Positions 37,452 to 45,655 of a stretch of 64,000 bases of DNA are shown here, piece by piece. Made by a program: the position numbers and the translations under genes. The notes under the pieces were generated by a model. The model saw only the letters and a list, made by a program, of their open reading frames with translations, was not told the origin of the DNA and ran no database searches. The first letter of the stretch is position 1; each line of letters begins with the position of its first letter. This DNA comes from Hyphomicrobiales bacterium (GTDB taxonomy: Bacteria; Pseudomonadota; Alphaproteobacteria; Rhizobiales; Xanthobacteraceae): assembly GCA_009377755.1 (NCBI GenBank), contig WHTM01000009.1, positions 62,001 through 126,000 of the forward strand, in the 5' to 3' direction.

Positions 37452-38012
37452 ATGTCGACCAAACGCGCCACCGCCAAGGCGTCCGTGACCCGGCTGACAC
37501 CGCGACGCCTGCGCGCGCTCAGCCTTGACGAGGCGGTTGCCGTCATCAACGGCACGTTCGCCGCCGGCGCGGAACACAGGTGCTCACCGCTCGCCGCCAT
37601 CGTTCTCGATGCGGGCGGCCGGGTGAAGGCCTTCCTCAAACAGGACGGCTGTTCGATGCTGCGGTTCGAGGTCAGCCGCGGCAAGGCCTACGGCGCGCTG
37701 GCGCTCGGCCGTTCGTCACGCATGGTGCTGCAGAAGGCGCGCGAGAAGCCGTGGTTCATGCAGTCGCTGGAGACCATGGTCGACAGCCCGATGTTCCTCG
37801 AGGGCGGCGGCCAACTGATCCGCTGTCCCGAGACCGGCGAAGTGGTCGGCGCCATCGGCGTCACCGGCGACGTCAACGACATGGACGACATATGCGCGAT
37901 CGAGGGCATCCGCGCGGCGGGCTACAAGACCGACTTCGATTTCGGTGCCGCGGACGAGCATCGGCTCAAGATCGTCAAGAGCAAGCCGATCACCGATCCG
38001 CGCGGGCGGTGA
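37452..38012 (+). CDS. GlcG/HbpS-family heme-binding-like protein
   Basis: The start at 37,452 (after GGGAGAG) gives MSTKRATAKASVTRLTPRRL and 186 residues; an earlier ATG at 37,428 is less likely. The domain resembles GlcG/HbpS (DUF336): AAIVLDAGGRVKAFLKQDGC at the start and a glycine-rich GGGQLIRCPETGEVVGAIGV in the last third. Members bind haem or a small acid and occur with glycolate or propanediol genes. The usual signal peptide is missing, so the protein is probably cytosolic. No functional partner is adjacent. Confidence 0.8.
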   Translation: MSTKRATAKASVTRLTPRRLRALSLDEAVAVINGTFAAGAEHRCSPLAAIVLDAGGRVKAFLKQDGCSMLRFEVSRGKAYGALALGRSSRMVLQKAREKPWFMQSLETMVDSPMFLEGGGQLIRCPETGEVVGAIGVTGDVNDMDDICAIEGIRAAGYKTDFDFGAADEHRLKIVKSKPITDPRGR

Positions 38013-38109
38013 CATGACGGCGGCGCACCACATCAGGCGCTTCCCAGCGTGTGGCACTATCGTCAGGAACGGCACGGGCTACGCGTTTGTGGCGCGTTGA
38101 TCCCACTCG

Positions 38110-38208
38110 CGTCGTCCCGGGCGAGCGGAGCGAGGCCCGGCACCCATAACCACAGTTCTATCGAGCGTGCACGGCGTATGGGTCCCCGCTTTCGCGGGTA
38201 CGACAGCC
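38110..38208. repeat. Palindromic repeats between the GlcG-like gene and its convergent neighbour
   Basis: CGTCCCGGGCGAGCGGAGCG and AGGCCCGGCACCCATAACC (38,113-38,153) and CCCCGCTTTCGCGGGTACGA (about 38,183-38,202) are recognisable palindromic pieces. They resemble the units at 41,424-41,466 and 59,321-59,421. The two genes converge, so the stems may also end transcription. Confidence 0.6.
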
Positions 38209-38221
38209 GAGGATTCGGTCG

Positions 38222-38782
38222 TCACATCTTCGACAGGCCGGCGAAATCGATCGCCTGCGCGTAGCTCATCTTCGCCGCCGCCGGCGCCGAGCCGGAGACC
38301 ACGACAAGAAACTTGTTGGCGACGATGATATGGATGTCGCCCTGCGGATTCTGGATCGCCCGCTGGCTGCCGACCCGTACGATCTTGCCCATGGCGCCGG
38401 CGAACTGCGGATTGGCCATGATCGGCGCGAGCTGCGCGATCACCGCGGAGTCGCCGGTGATCTGCACGTCGACATTGTCGCCGTTGGCATTGGTATAGTT
38501 GCGACGCGCCTGCGACGCGCCGAACGCCGTCGAGCCGACGGCGGTCGCCTGCGCTTCATCCGCCGTCCAGCCTGCCAGCGGTTTCGGCAGCAGCGTGACG
38601 AAGCCCTCCGCGTTCTTCCGACCGATCAATTGCGAGGCGAGATCCGCCGCCTGTTTCGCGTTCGCGAGATCGCCCGCCTGATAAGCCTTGCGCGCCTGAT
38701 CGAGCGCTTCGAGGATGTCGTCGGCGCGCACCTGCGTCGCCAGAAGCCCGACAACAGCAAGCAGAACCGCTGCGCGGATCAT
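38222..38782 (-). CDS. Exported protein of unknown function
   Basis: The start at 38,782 gives MIRAAVLLAVVGLLATQVRA, a signal peptide, and 186 residues in all. The mature part starts with a helical segment ILEALDQARKAYQAGDLANA followed by KQAADLASQLIGRK, like a single tetratricopeptide-type unit. The rest alternates strands and loops, including NANGDNVDVQITGDSAVIAQ. No catalytic motif is seen. The gene lies divergent from the B12-regulated receptor (120 bp between its start and the riboswitch), without clear link. Confidence 0.75.
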   Translation of the reverse strand: MIRAAVLLAVVGLLATQVRADDILEALDQARKAYQAGDLANAKQAADLASQLIGRKNAEGFVTLLPKPLAGWTADEAQATAVGSTAFGASQARRNYTNANGDNVDVQITGDSAVIAQLAPIMANPQFAGAMGKIVRVGSQRAIQNPQGDIHIIVANKFLVVVSGSAPAAAKMSYAQAIDFAGLSKM

Positions 38783-38901
38783 CACCAAGCCCCCAAAAAA
38801 ACAGCCGGAACCGTGCATGCACTGTAGCACATTGGAGACACCATTCCGGGACAAGTCACGCCCCTGATTGACAAACTTTCCGGGGCAGTCTTGACTTACC
38901 T

Positions 38902-39141
38902 CCGGTGCAGGTGTGCCGGACTTCAAGACCGGCCAAGAGGGAATTCGGTGCGGCCCGCGTAGCGTTCTGGGCCAAAACCGGAGCTGCCCCCGCAACTGTC
39001 AGCGGTGAGCCCTCGCTTCACGATGCCACTGGGCGCGTGACCGCCCCCGGACATGTTCAATGTCCGGGGGGCCGGCCACGAAAGCCCGGGAAGGCGGAGC
39101 GAGGGTGACGACCCGCAAGCCAGGAGACCTGCCTGCACTGG
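38902..39141 (+). ncRNA. Cobalamin (AdoCbl) riboswitch
   Basis: The closing stem pairs CCGGTGCAGG (38,902) with CCTGCACTGG (39,132-39,141). Inside are the conserved GAGGGAATTCGGTGCGG-like element, GGAGCTGCCCCCGCAACTGT, GCCCGGGAAGGCG, GAGGGTGACGACCCGCAAGC, and the B12 box GCCAGGAGACCTGCC. The fold binds coenzyme B12 and turns off expression of the downstream genes. A TTGACA hexamer at 38,868-38,873 may be the -35 of its promoter, though no good -10 is seen. The downstream receptor is the expected target. Confidence 0.95.
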
Positions 39142-39223
39142 TCACCCTTCCGGCGCACGGGGCGTGCGACCGGGGCGGTCTTCCGCAGTGGTGACATGCG
39201 TCAACCTCGCGGAGGACTGGCCG

Positions 39224-39334
39224 ATGGCCCGTTTCCTCAATGCTAGCGCATGTCCAAGGTGCGCGCAGCGCACAAGCATGCCTAGGTGCGCGCCGCCGGC
39301 GCCGTGCCTCCGCGATCCGTTCTCTCGAACGTAA
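39224..39334 (+). CDS. 36-residue Cys-rich ORF between riboswitch and btuB
   Basis: A GGAGG (39,211-39,215) stands at normal distance before an ATG at 39,224. The product begins MARFLNASACPRCAQRTSMP and ends CLRDPFSRT, with cysteines at 10, 13, 22 and 28. It ends 12 bp before the btuB start and would be read on the same mRNA. It may be a leader peptide coupling translation to btuB, or a small metal-binding peptide. It could equally be a chance frame in GC-rich DNA. Confidence 0.35.
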   Translation: MARFLNASACPRCAQRTSMPRCAPPAPCLRDPFSRT

Positions 39335-39346
39335 CGGAGGCATGTC

Positions 39347-41335
39347 ATGTTGTCCCTATCCTCTTCTTCGTCGTTTGTTCCCCGTGGTCTACGCTTCGCC
39401 ACATGGAGCGCCTTGGCCGGCTTGACAGCAAACCCGCTGCCGGTGCTGGCGCAGCCAGCCGTCGACATCCCTGAGATCATCATCTACGCCAATCAATTCC
39501 CGACCGAAGCGAGCCGCGTCGGCGCATCGGCGACCGTCTTGATGGGCGAGACGATGCGCAGCAAAGGCTTCAGCACCGTTGCTGAGGCGCTACGCACAGT
39601 GCCCGGCTTGTCGGTGAACCAATCGGGGGGGCCCGGCGCGCTGACCCAGGCGCGCATCCGCGGTTCGGAATCCAATCACGTGCTGGTGCTGATCGACGAT
39701 GTTCCGGTCAACGACTTCGCGAACGGCGATTTCAACTTCGCCGACTTCTCGCTGGAAGACGTCGAACGCGTCGAGGTGATCCGCGGTCCGCAATCCGGCA
39801 TCTACGGCGCCAACGCCCATTCGGGCATCATCTCGATCGTGACCCGCACGGGACGCGGGCTCGCCCGCCCGCAGGCGGACTTCCGCGTCGAGGGCGGATC
39901 GCGGCAAACTGCCGCGGCCAGCGGCAGCGTGCGTGGCGCCGCCGGACCGTTCTACGGCGCCTTCAGCTTCGCCCACAACACCACCGACGGCCACAACATC
40001 TCGCGCTTCGGCAGCGAACGTGACGGCAGCCACGCGACCACGACGACCGCCAAGGTCGGCGTCGAGCTGACGCCGGCCGCCAACATCGAGGCTGCGTTCC
40101 GCCGCGCCGCGCGCTTCACCCACTTCGACTCGCAGCCGTTCTTCGGGCCGTTCGAGGGGCTGACCTTCGACTCGGTGTACGATTTCAACCGGACGGAAAA
40201 CCTCCTCGGCCGCATCGCCGCGACTTGGTCGCTGTTCGACGGGGCGCTGGTGCAGAAGCTTTCCGCCAGCCGCTACGAGGAACGCCGCAACGACGACGAC
40301 GTCGTCAACGGCTTTTTCCGCTCCAAGGGACAGCGCGACGACTTCGCCTACAAGGCAACGCTCAAGCACAACACCGACATCGTTGGGGGCGAGCAGCATA
40401 CGTTGGCGCTCGCGGTCGACCGCCAGCACGAACGCCTGACCATCGATTCCGCTTCCTTCGTGTTCGATCCGTCCGCGGGCGCCTTCTGGGCCGCGGGCGC
40501 CGAGCGGACCCGCACCGGCCTCGCCGGCGAGTATGGGGTCAACCTCCCGTTCGGTCTGACGCTCACCGGAGCGGTGCGGCATGACTGGAACAGCGGCTTC
40601 GCCGATGCGACGACCTGGCGCGCGACCGCCTCGCAACGCTTCCCCTCCACAAGAACGCGGCTGCACGGCAGCGTCGGCACCGGCATCACCAACCCGAACT
40701 TCATCGAGCAGTTCGGCTTCTTCGTCGGCACCTTCATCGGCAATCCGGCGCTGCGGCCGGAGCGCTCGATCGGCTGGGACTTCGGCGTCGAGCAGAGCTT
40801 CTGGGGCGGCCGGCTGATCACGGACGTCACCTATTTCGGCGCCGATTTCGAGGACAAGATCACCTTCGGGACGGCCGGCGGCGGCTTCATCGCGACGCCG
40901 ATCAACGTGCCGGGTGTGAGCCCGCGGCGCGGTGTCGAGGTCAGCGCGCGGGTGACGCCGGTCAACTGGTTCACGTTGACCGCGGCCTATACCTACACCG
41001 ACGCGCGGCTTGCCGACGGGACACGGGAAATCCGACGGCCCGAACACGCGGCGTCCGGCTCGGCGACGGTACGATTCCTCGGCGGACGCGGCCGCGCGAC
41101 CGTCAACGTCGTCTACAACGGCAAGATGGCGGACAGCTGGTTCCGGTTCCCGATCACGCCGGTCGAATTGGAGGCCTATACGACGGTCGGCGGCATCATC
41201 GAGTACGACGTGGCGCCGTACGCGACCGCATTCGTCCGGGCCGAGAACGTCTTCAATGCGCGCTATGAGGAGGTCTTTTCCTATCGCGCCCCCGGGAGCA
41301 TCGTTCTGGTGGGCCTGAAGCTGCGGACCATTTGA
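39347..41335 (+). CDS. btuB: TonB-dependent cobalamin receptor (BtuB type)
   Basis: The 662-residue outer-membrane receptor starts MLSLSSSSSFVPRGLRFATW after a CGGAGG site. A signal peptide ends near VLAQ-PA, followed by a TonB-box-like PEIIIYANQ. The plug domain has TVAEALRTVPGLSVNQSGGP and RVEVIRGPQSGIYGANAHSG. The barrel ends with an aromatic-poor VLVGLKLRTI. It takes up cobalamin across the outer membrane with TonB-ExbBD energy. Assignment to B12 rests on the riboswitch upstream. A small deviation is the absence of the usual C-terminal Phe/Trp. Confidence 0.92.
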   Translation: MLSLSSSSSFVPRGLRFATWSALAGLTANPLPVLAQPAVDIPEIIIYANQFPTEASRVGASATVLMGETMRSKGFSTVAEALRTVPGLSVNQSGGPGALTQARIRGSESNHVLVLIDDVPVNDFANGDFNFADFSLEDVERVEVIRGPQSGIYGANAHSGIISIVTRTGRGLARPQADFRVEGGSRQTAAASGSVRGAAGPFYGAFSFAHNTTDGHNISRFGSERDGSHATTTTAKVGVELTPAANIEAAFRRAARFTHFDSQPFFGPFEGLTFDSVYDFNRTENLLGRIAATWSLFDGALVQKLSASRYEERRNDDDVVNGFFRSKGQRDDFAYKATLKHNTDIVGGEQHTLALAVDRQHERLTIDSASFVFDPSAGAFWAAGAERTRTGLAGEYGVNLPFGLTLTGAVRHDWNSGFADATTWRATASQRFPSTRTRLHGSVGTGITNPNFIEQFGFFVGTFIGNPALRPERSIGWDFGVEQSFWGGRLITDVTYFGADFEDKITFGTAGGGFIATPINVPGVSPRRGVEVSARVTPVNWFTLTAAYTYTDARLADGTREIRRPEHAASGSATVRFLGGRGRATVNVVYNGKMADSWFRFPITPVELEAYTTVGGIIEYDVAPYATAFVRAENVFNARYEEVFSYRAPGSIVLVGLKLRTI

Positions 41336-41423
41336 GCCCGCGGGCAATCTGCGGAACCGGTTGCCGCGAGCACCGCGAACTCAAGGGCGCGATCGAGGGG
41401 ATACGGACGTATTGAGGCACCGT

Positions 41424-41466
41424 CATCCGGGACCCGAGCGAAGCGAGGGAGCCCGGAATCCATAAC
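41424..41466. repeat. Palindromic intergenic repeat downstream of btuB
   Basis: CATCCGGGACCCGAGCGAAG and CGAGGGAGCCCGGAATCCATA contain inverted halves (CCGGGACC / AGCCCGGA with CGAGCGAAGCG centre). Same family as the half at 38,113-38,153. It lies 90 bp after the btuB stop. Confidence 0.6.
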
Positions 41467-41491
41467 CGCTGGTCCAGCGATCCAATCTGAG

Positions 41492-41538
41492 GGGTTATGG
41501 GTTATGGGTTATGGGTTATGGGTTATGGGTTATGGGTT
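41492..41538 (+). repeat. Tandem heptamer (GGGTTAT) array
   Basis: Six perfect copies of GGGTTAT plus a partial GGGTT lie in tandem. The G-rich strand could fold into quadruplex-like forms. The array lies between btuB and cutA and is not part of a gene. Such arrays vary in copy number by slippage. Confidence 0.95.
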
Positions 41539-41552
41539 CCGGGCTCCGGCTT

Positions 41553-41897
41553 TCAGCCGGCCCCGGAACGACTCGCAGAAGGCTCCGTCTCCGCCAGGAT
41601 CCACGCCAGATACGTCTGATCGACGCTCTCGACCGGCAGCACCAGGATTGCCGGCGTGCTGTAGGAGTGCCCGGCCTTCACCGCGGCGCGAACCGCGTCG
41701 GCCAGCGCGGCGCGGGTCTTGATCAGCATCACCGCCTCTTCGCCACGCTCGACGGCCCCCTGCCATCGATAGTGCGAGATCATCCTCGGCAGGATATTGA
41801 CGCAAGCCGCCAGCCGCTGCTCGACCAGCGCCCGGCCAGCCGTCTCCGCCTCGACAAGCGATGGATAGGTCGTATAGACGAACACCGCGCGTTCCAT
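41553..41897 (-). CDS. cutA: Divalent-cation tolerance protein CutA
   Basis: The start at 41,897 gives [20 protein letters not shown] and 114 residues, the family length. CutA1 core motifs are present: [30 protein letters not shown], and [16 protein letters not shown]. CutA1 forms a very stable PII-like trimer; a link to copper tolerance was proposed, but the actual role remains open. It is divergent from nadK, with 58 bp between the two start codons, so a shared control region is likely. Confidence 0.95.
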   Translation of the reverse strand: MERAVFVYTTYPSLVEAETAGRALVEQRLAACVNILPRMISHYRWQGAVERGEEAVMLIKTRAALADAVRAAVKAGHSYSTPAILVLPVESVDQTYLAWILAETEPSASRSGAG

Positions 41898-41955
41898 GTT
41901 CCTGTTCCTGCGCCGCCGCGCGTCCCGTGCGGCCCCGCCGCGCCAGCGAGTCCTC

Positions 41956-42738
41956 ATGAGCCCCTCGCCTTCTCGCTACGAGCACCTCGCCTTCGTTGCA
42001 AGCCCGACGCCGGAGGCACAGGACGCACTCGCCCAGTTGAGCCGCCGCTACGGCAATGTCGCGCCGGATGATGCCGATATCATCGTCGCGCTCGGCGGCG
42101 ACGGCCTGATGCTGCAAACGCTGCGCCGCTACATGCCGTCCGGAAAACCGATCTATGGCATGCACCGCGGCACCGTCGGCTTCCTGATGAACGACTTCTC
42201 CGAAGTCGACCTGAAGGAGCGGCTTGCGCTGTCCGAGGTCACCGTCATTCATCCGCTGCGGATGCGGGCCCGTGATGCGGATGGCCGGCCCTTCGAGCAC
42301 TATGCCATCAACGAGGTCTCGTTGTTCCGGCAGACCTATCAGGCGGCGCGTCTGCGCATCCTGATCGACGGCAAGGAGCGGCTCGCCGAGCTGGTCGCCG
42401 ATGGCGTGCTGATCGCGACGCCCGCCGGCTCCACCGCCTACAATTTCTCAGTGCAGGGGCCGATCATTCCGATCAATGCTCCGCTGCTGGCGTTGACGCC
42501 GATCAGCCCGTTCCGGCCGCGGCGCTGGCGCGGAGCGCTGCTGCCGAACACGGGGACCGTCACCGTAGACGTGCTGGAAGCGGCCAAACGGCCGGCCGCC
42601 GCCGTCGCCGACCATGACGAGGTTCGCTCGGTGCGATCCGTCGATATCAGCATGGATCAGAGCATCGCGATGCACATGCTGTTCGATCCCGGCCACAGCC
42701 TGGACGAACGTATCCTGCGCGAGCAGTTCGGCCATTGA
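41956..42738 (+). CDS. nadK: NAD kinase
   Basis: The start at 41,956 gives [20 protein letters not shown] and 260 residues. Catalytic GGDG ([15 protein letters not shown]), the NEVSL motif ([11 protein letters not shown]) and the TPAGSTAYN nucleotide-binding loop are all present. The enzyme phosphorylates NAD to NADP. An earlier in-frame ATG (41,896) overlaps cutA and is not chosen. No defect is visible. Confidence 0.96.
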   Translation: MSPSPSRYEHLAFVASPTPEAQDALAQLSRRYGNVAPDDADIIVALGGDGLMLQTLRRYMPSGKPIYGMHRGTVGFLMNDFSEVDLKERLALSEVTVIHPLRMRARDADGRPFEHYAINEVSLFRQTYQAARLRILIDGKERLAELVADGVLIATPAGSTAYNFSVQGPIIPINAPLLALTPISPFRPRRWRGALLPNTGTVTVDVLEAAKRPAAAVADHDEVRSVRSVDISMDQSIAMHMLFDPGHSLDERILREQFGH

Positions 42739-42745
42739 GCGGAGT

Positions 42746-42818
42746 CTCGTGTGTGGTTCAGAAGTTCTCTTGTTGGACTCGCGGCAGCAATGAAGAGAAC
42801 TTCTGAACCACCACACTA
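42746..42818. terminator. Large inverted repeat between convergent nadK and ATP-grasp gene
   Basis: TGGTTCAGAAGTTCTCTT (from about 42,752) and AAGAGAACTTCTGAACCA (42,793-42,810) form a perfect 18-bp stem with a 23-base loop. It separates two convergent genes and probably stops both transcripts. The outer right part CCACACTA carries the stop codon of the ATP-grasp gene. A half copy lies at 60,277-60,297. Confidence 0.75.
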
Positions 42819-44087
42819 AGGCGTCGGACGCGGCTGGGCCGTTGGCGCCCGCCCGGCGGTACGCCGCCGCGGCATCGATCGCATCAGCATTCGCGCAACG
42901 ACGAGCGGCAGTTCGAGCAGGCCCGGCAACGGATCGTCCGTGGCGAATACGGCAAAGGTCACCGGACGCCAGAACGTGTTTCGATATCGGGTCGGCGAGC
43001 GCACGCCGGCGCAGATTTGCTGGCAGACGGCCGCGACGTCACGGGTCAGGTGGATCCATCGCACGTCGGCCCTGCCGCGGGCCGGGACGGGCGTCTCGCC
43101 TTGCGCCAGTTGCCAGGCCAGGAACGGAAAATCCACCCCCGCGGCGGCGCCGAGGCCAAGCCAGGTCCAGGGCCGTGCGTTGATGTCGAGCAGCTTGTAG
43201 CGGCCGTCGCGTACGTCGTATTTGAACTCGACCTCGACCAATCCGCTGTACTCGAGCGAGCGCAGGAGCCGGCAGGCCGCCTCCTCCAACTCGGGCCGCT
43301 CGATGGTCTCGACGAAGGTGCTGGTATAACCGAAGTCGATCGGAAACTGGCGCGTCCGCCGCGCGACCAGGGATGCGACCGGAACGCCGCGGTCGCACAA
43401 AGCGGCATAGGAGAACTGCCGCTCGCCCCCGCCCGGGATGAGTTCCTGGAGCACGATCTGCTGCTCCCCGACAAGCGCCGCAGCCTCGACAAAGCGCGCC
43501 ACCAGCGTCTCCCGATCGTCGGCGCGCCATGCCTTCGCCCGCGTGAAGCTGTTGCGCTGCTCGTGCACGGTCGGCTTGAGGATGACGGGAAACCGGCAAT
43601 CGACCTGTGCGACGTCCTGGCGATCGCGCGGATAGTAGCTCCACGGCGAATGAAGGCCGATCTCGGCGGCGAACTGATGCGTCAGCCGTTTGTCAGCGGT
43701 CCACCGGGTGATCGCCCATGGCGGCGTGGCCACTCGGAAAGCCGCAGACAACGCGGCGTGGTTCCGCGCGACGAACTGGACTTCGGCATCGCCGCAGGGG
43801 AACAGCGTCCAGCCGTCAAGCCGGTGACGACGCCCGAATCGAAGGAGAAACTCGGCCGCGTCCGGGTCATTCGGCCCGGGCCAGGAGCCGCTGTGGGTCA
43901 CGTAGCGGGAAAAGCGCGCGAGCGGATGATCGTGGGTGAGGAACCAGACCGGGATATCGCGTCGGCCGAGGCTGCGGGCAACCGCCAGACTCCCGTGTGC
44001 TCCGCCCATGACCAAGGCGCCGCGCGCGGCGGTTGCCGCCGGCGGCCGCACGTCATCGGTCGTCGCAGGTGCAACGGACGCAGTCAC
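42816..44087 (-). CDS. ATP-grasp carboxylate-amine ligase-like protein
   Basis: The 423-residue protein has a preATP-grasp domain starting GALVMGGAHGSLAVARSLGR and ATP-grasp features: KRLTHQFAAEIGLHSPWSYY, a catalytic VILKPTVHE segment, QQIVLQELIPGGGE, and the metal-binding LVEVEFKYDVRDGRYKLLDI plus NARPWTW. Such proteins ligate a carboxylate to an amine or thiol with ATP. The substrate is unknown, and the closest pattern is of carbamoyl-phosphate-synthase-like ligases used in peptide or sugar modification. It lies 93 bp after a flavin oxidoreductase gene, so a two-step modification pathway is possible. Confidence 0.85.
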   Translation of the reverse strand: MTASVAPATTDDVRPPAATAARGALVMGGAHGSLAVARSLGRRDIPVWFLTHDHPLARFSRYVTHSGSWPGPNDPDAAEFLLRFGRRHRLDGWTLFPCGDAEVQFVARNHAALSAAFRVATPPWAITRWTADKRLTHQFAAEIGLHSPWSYYPRDRQDVAQVDCRFPVILKPTVHEQRNSFTRAKAWRADDRETLVARFVEAAALVGEQQIVLQELIPGGGERQFSYAALCDRGVPVASLVARRTRQFPIDFGYTSTFVETIERPELEEAACRLLRSLEYSGLVEVEFKYDVRDGRYKLLDINARPWTWLGLGAAAGVDFPFLAWQLAQGETPVPARGRADVRWIHLTRDVAAVCQQICAGVRSPTRYRNTFWRPVTFAVFATDDPLPGLLELPLVVARMLMRSMPRRRTAGRAPTAQPRPTP

Positions 44088-44180
44088 AACCCTTATGCCT
44101 CATCATCAAAAAGGGTGTGCTATCGTCTTTCGTCCGGGTAAACAAAGCTTGCTCACGATCGCGGACCGAACGTACCCGGA

Positions 44181-45449
44181 TCAGGTTCGCGTCAACGTCT
44201 TCGGCGAACGCGTGAACATTTCAACGTGGTCTGGCTCTAATGCGGCCGGCTGTGCGCGATTGGCAGCGACCCTACGGGTGACCGCGCGCGCGGCGTAGCC
44301 TGCGCCCCAAACAAAACGCATGAGCGGGCCAAAACTGTGCGCCGACGATGCACCGACGAAATGCAGGCCGGGGACGCTCGATTCCATGCCGTAGGACAGC
44401 CGGGGCGCCCCGCCACTGTTCGCTACGCCTTGCACCAGCGCGGGGGCAAGAATGCCGAGTCTGGCGATATCGATCTTGTACCCGGTCGCGAGCAGCACGT
44501 GGTCAAAGGTTGCCGAACCACCGACGAGATCGAGCGTAACGCGGTTACCAGAGGTGCGCGCGCCGGAAATCGTCTGCCCCGCGTTGATCTGTACCGCGCC
44601 GAACCGTGGCCGCAGCCACCCGCTGGCCTTCGCGCGCAGGCACCGGGCGCTGAAGTCGTCCCGCATGTCGTCCCCAAGCAGGCGCACGAGGCCGGGGCTC
44701 TCGGCCAGCCAGTTCAGCGGAAACGGACCGACGGCACCGCGCGTCATCATGAGCTTGCGCACCCGCCACGCAAGATCGCGGCGCTGCGACCCGTCGTCTT
44801 GCTCGGAGCCGAGCCAAAGCACGGGGCCGCGGCTGATCAATTGCACGTCGGCTCCCGCTTCGCTTAGCAGCGCCGCCGATTCACAAGCGCTCTGCCCGCG
44901 GCCGATGACGGCCACGCGCCGGCCGCGATAGGCGTTGAAACTGACGTGGTCGGAGGAGTGACTGACCAGATCCGACGGCAATCCGGCAAACGGCGCTGGC
45001 CGAAAATCCTGGCGCGCTAGCCCCATGGCAACGACCACCCGGTCTGCCTGAACGATCTCGCCGTCGTCGAGGCGCACGCGAAATCCGTGCTGCGCGGGCT
45101 CGACCAATGCCACCTTGCGGGTGTCGAGATCGGGCACCGCCTGCGCTTGGAACCAGCAGCCGTAACGAATGAACTCGTTGATCGGCATCTGCTCCATCGG
45201 CGCGAAGTCACGCATCGCGGCATAGGCATCGAGCGCGTGTTCCTCGTTCGGATGCGCAATATGCGAGGCGACCCACGGCGAGCGAAGCTTCATGCCCTCG
45301 GGCATGTTGTTGCGCCAGAATGACATCGGCTCGCCGAATACGCGCGTCGCTATGTTCGCGGACGTCAGGTGGGCGGCGGCGGCCAGACCGAACGGCCCGG
45401 CTCCAATCACTGCAACTTCACAATCGTTTCGACGGACCGTCGCGTTCAC
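44181..45449 (-). CDS. FAD/NAD(P)-binding oxidoreductase (flavin monooxygenase-like)
   Basis: The 422-residue protein has an N-terminal FAD-binding Rossmann motif AVIGAGPFGLAAAAHL (GxGxxG) and a second motif AVIGRGQSACESAALL that binds NAD(P)H. The late LLATGYKIDI segment is the usual ATG motif. Its architecture resembles the flavin-containing monooxygenase / lysine N-hydroxylase group. It precedes the ATP-grasp gene on the same strand, so the pair probably works together on an unknown small molecule. A 206-bp region before it carries no gene. Confidence 0.85.
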   Translation of the reverse strand: MNATVRRNDCEVAVIGAGPFGLAAAAHLTSANIATRVFGEPMSFWRNNMPEGMKLRSPWVASHIAHPNEEHALDAYAAMRDFAPMEQMPINEFIRYGCWFQAQAVPDLDTRKVALVEPAQHGFRVRLDDGEIVQADRVVVAMGLARQDFRPAPFAGLPSDLVSHSSDHVSFNAYRGRRVAVIGRGQSACESAALLSEAGADVQLISRGPVLWLGSEQDDGSQRRDLAWRVRKLMMTRGAVGPFPLNWLAESPGLVRLLGDDMRDDFSARCLRAKASGWLRPRFGAVQINAGQTISGARTSGNRVTLDLVGGSATFDHVLLATGYKIDIARLGILAPALVQGVANSGGAPRLSYGMESSVPGLHFVGASSAHSFGPLMRFVWGAGYAARAVTRRVAANRAQPAALEPDHVEMFTRSPKTLTRT

Positions 45450-45655
45450 GGCTGCACCTTGATGTTTCCGAGATGTTTCCGGCGGCTGGCGGGGTTATGA
45501 GGGTACGATGTCGAACCGCCGCTGCGTCGCAAAACCACACTAGAATGAATGCCGTGCGGTAACGAAGCATCAACTCGAATTAACACTAATCTTGAGTTAT
45601 CCCGGCATACCCGCGGGCGCGCGGCCGCCTCCATGCCTGGAATCATAGGAGGTTG

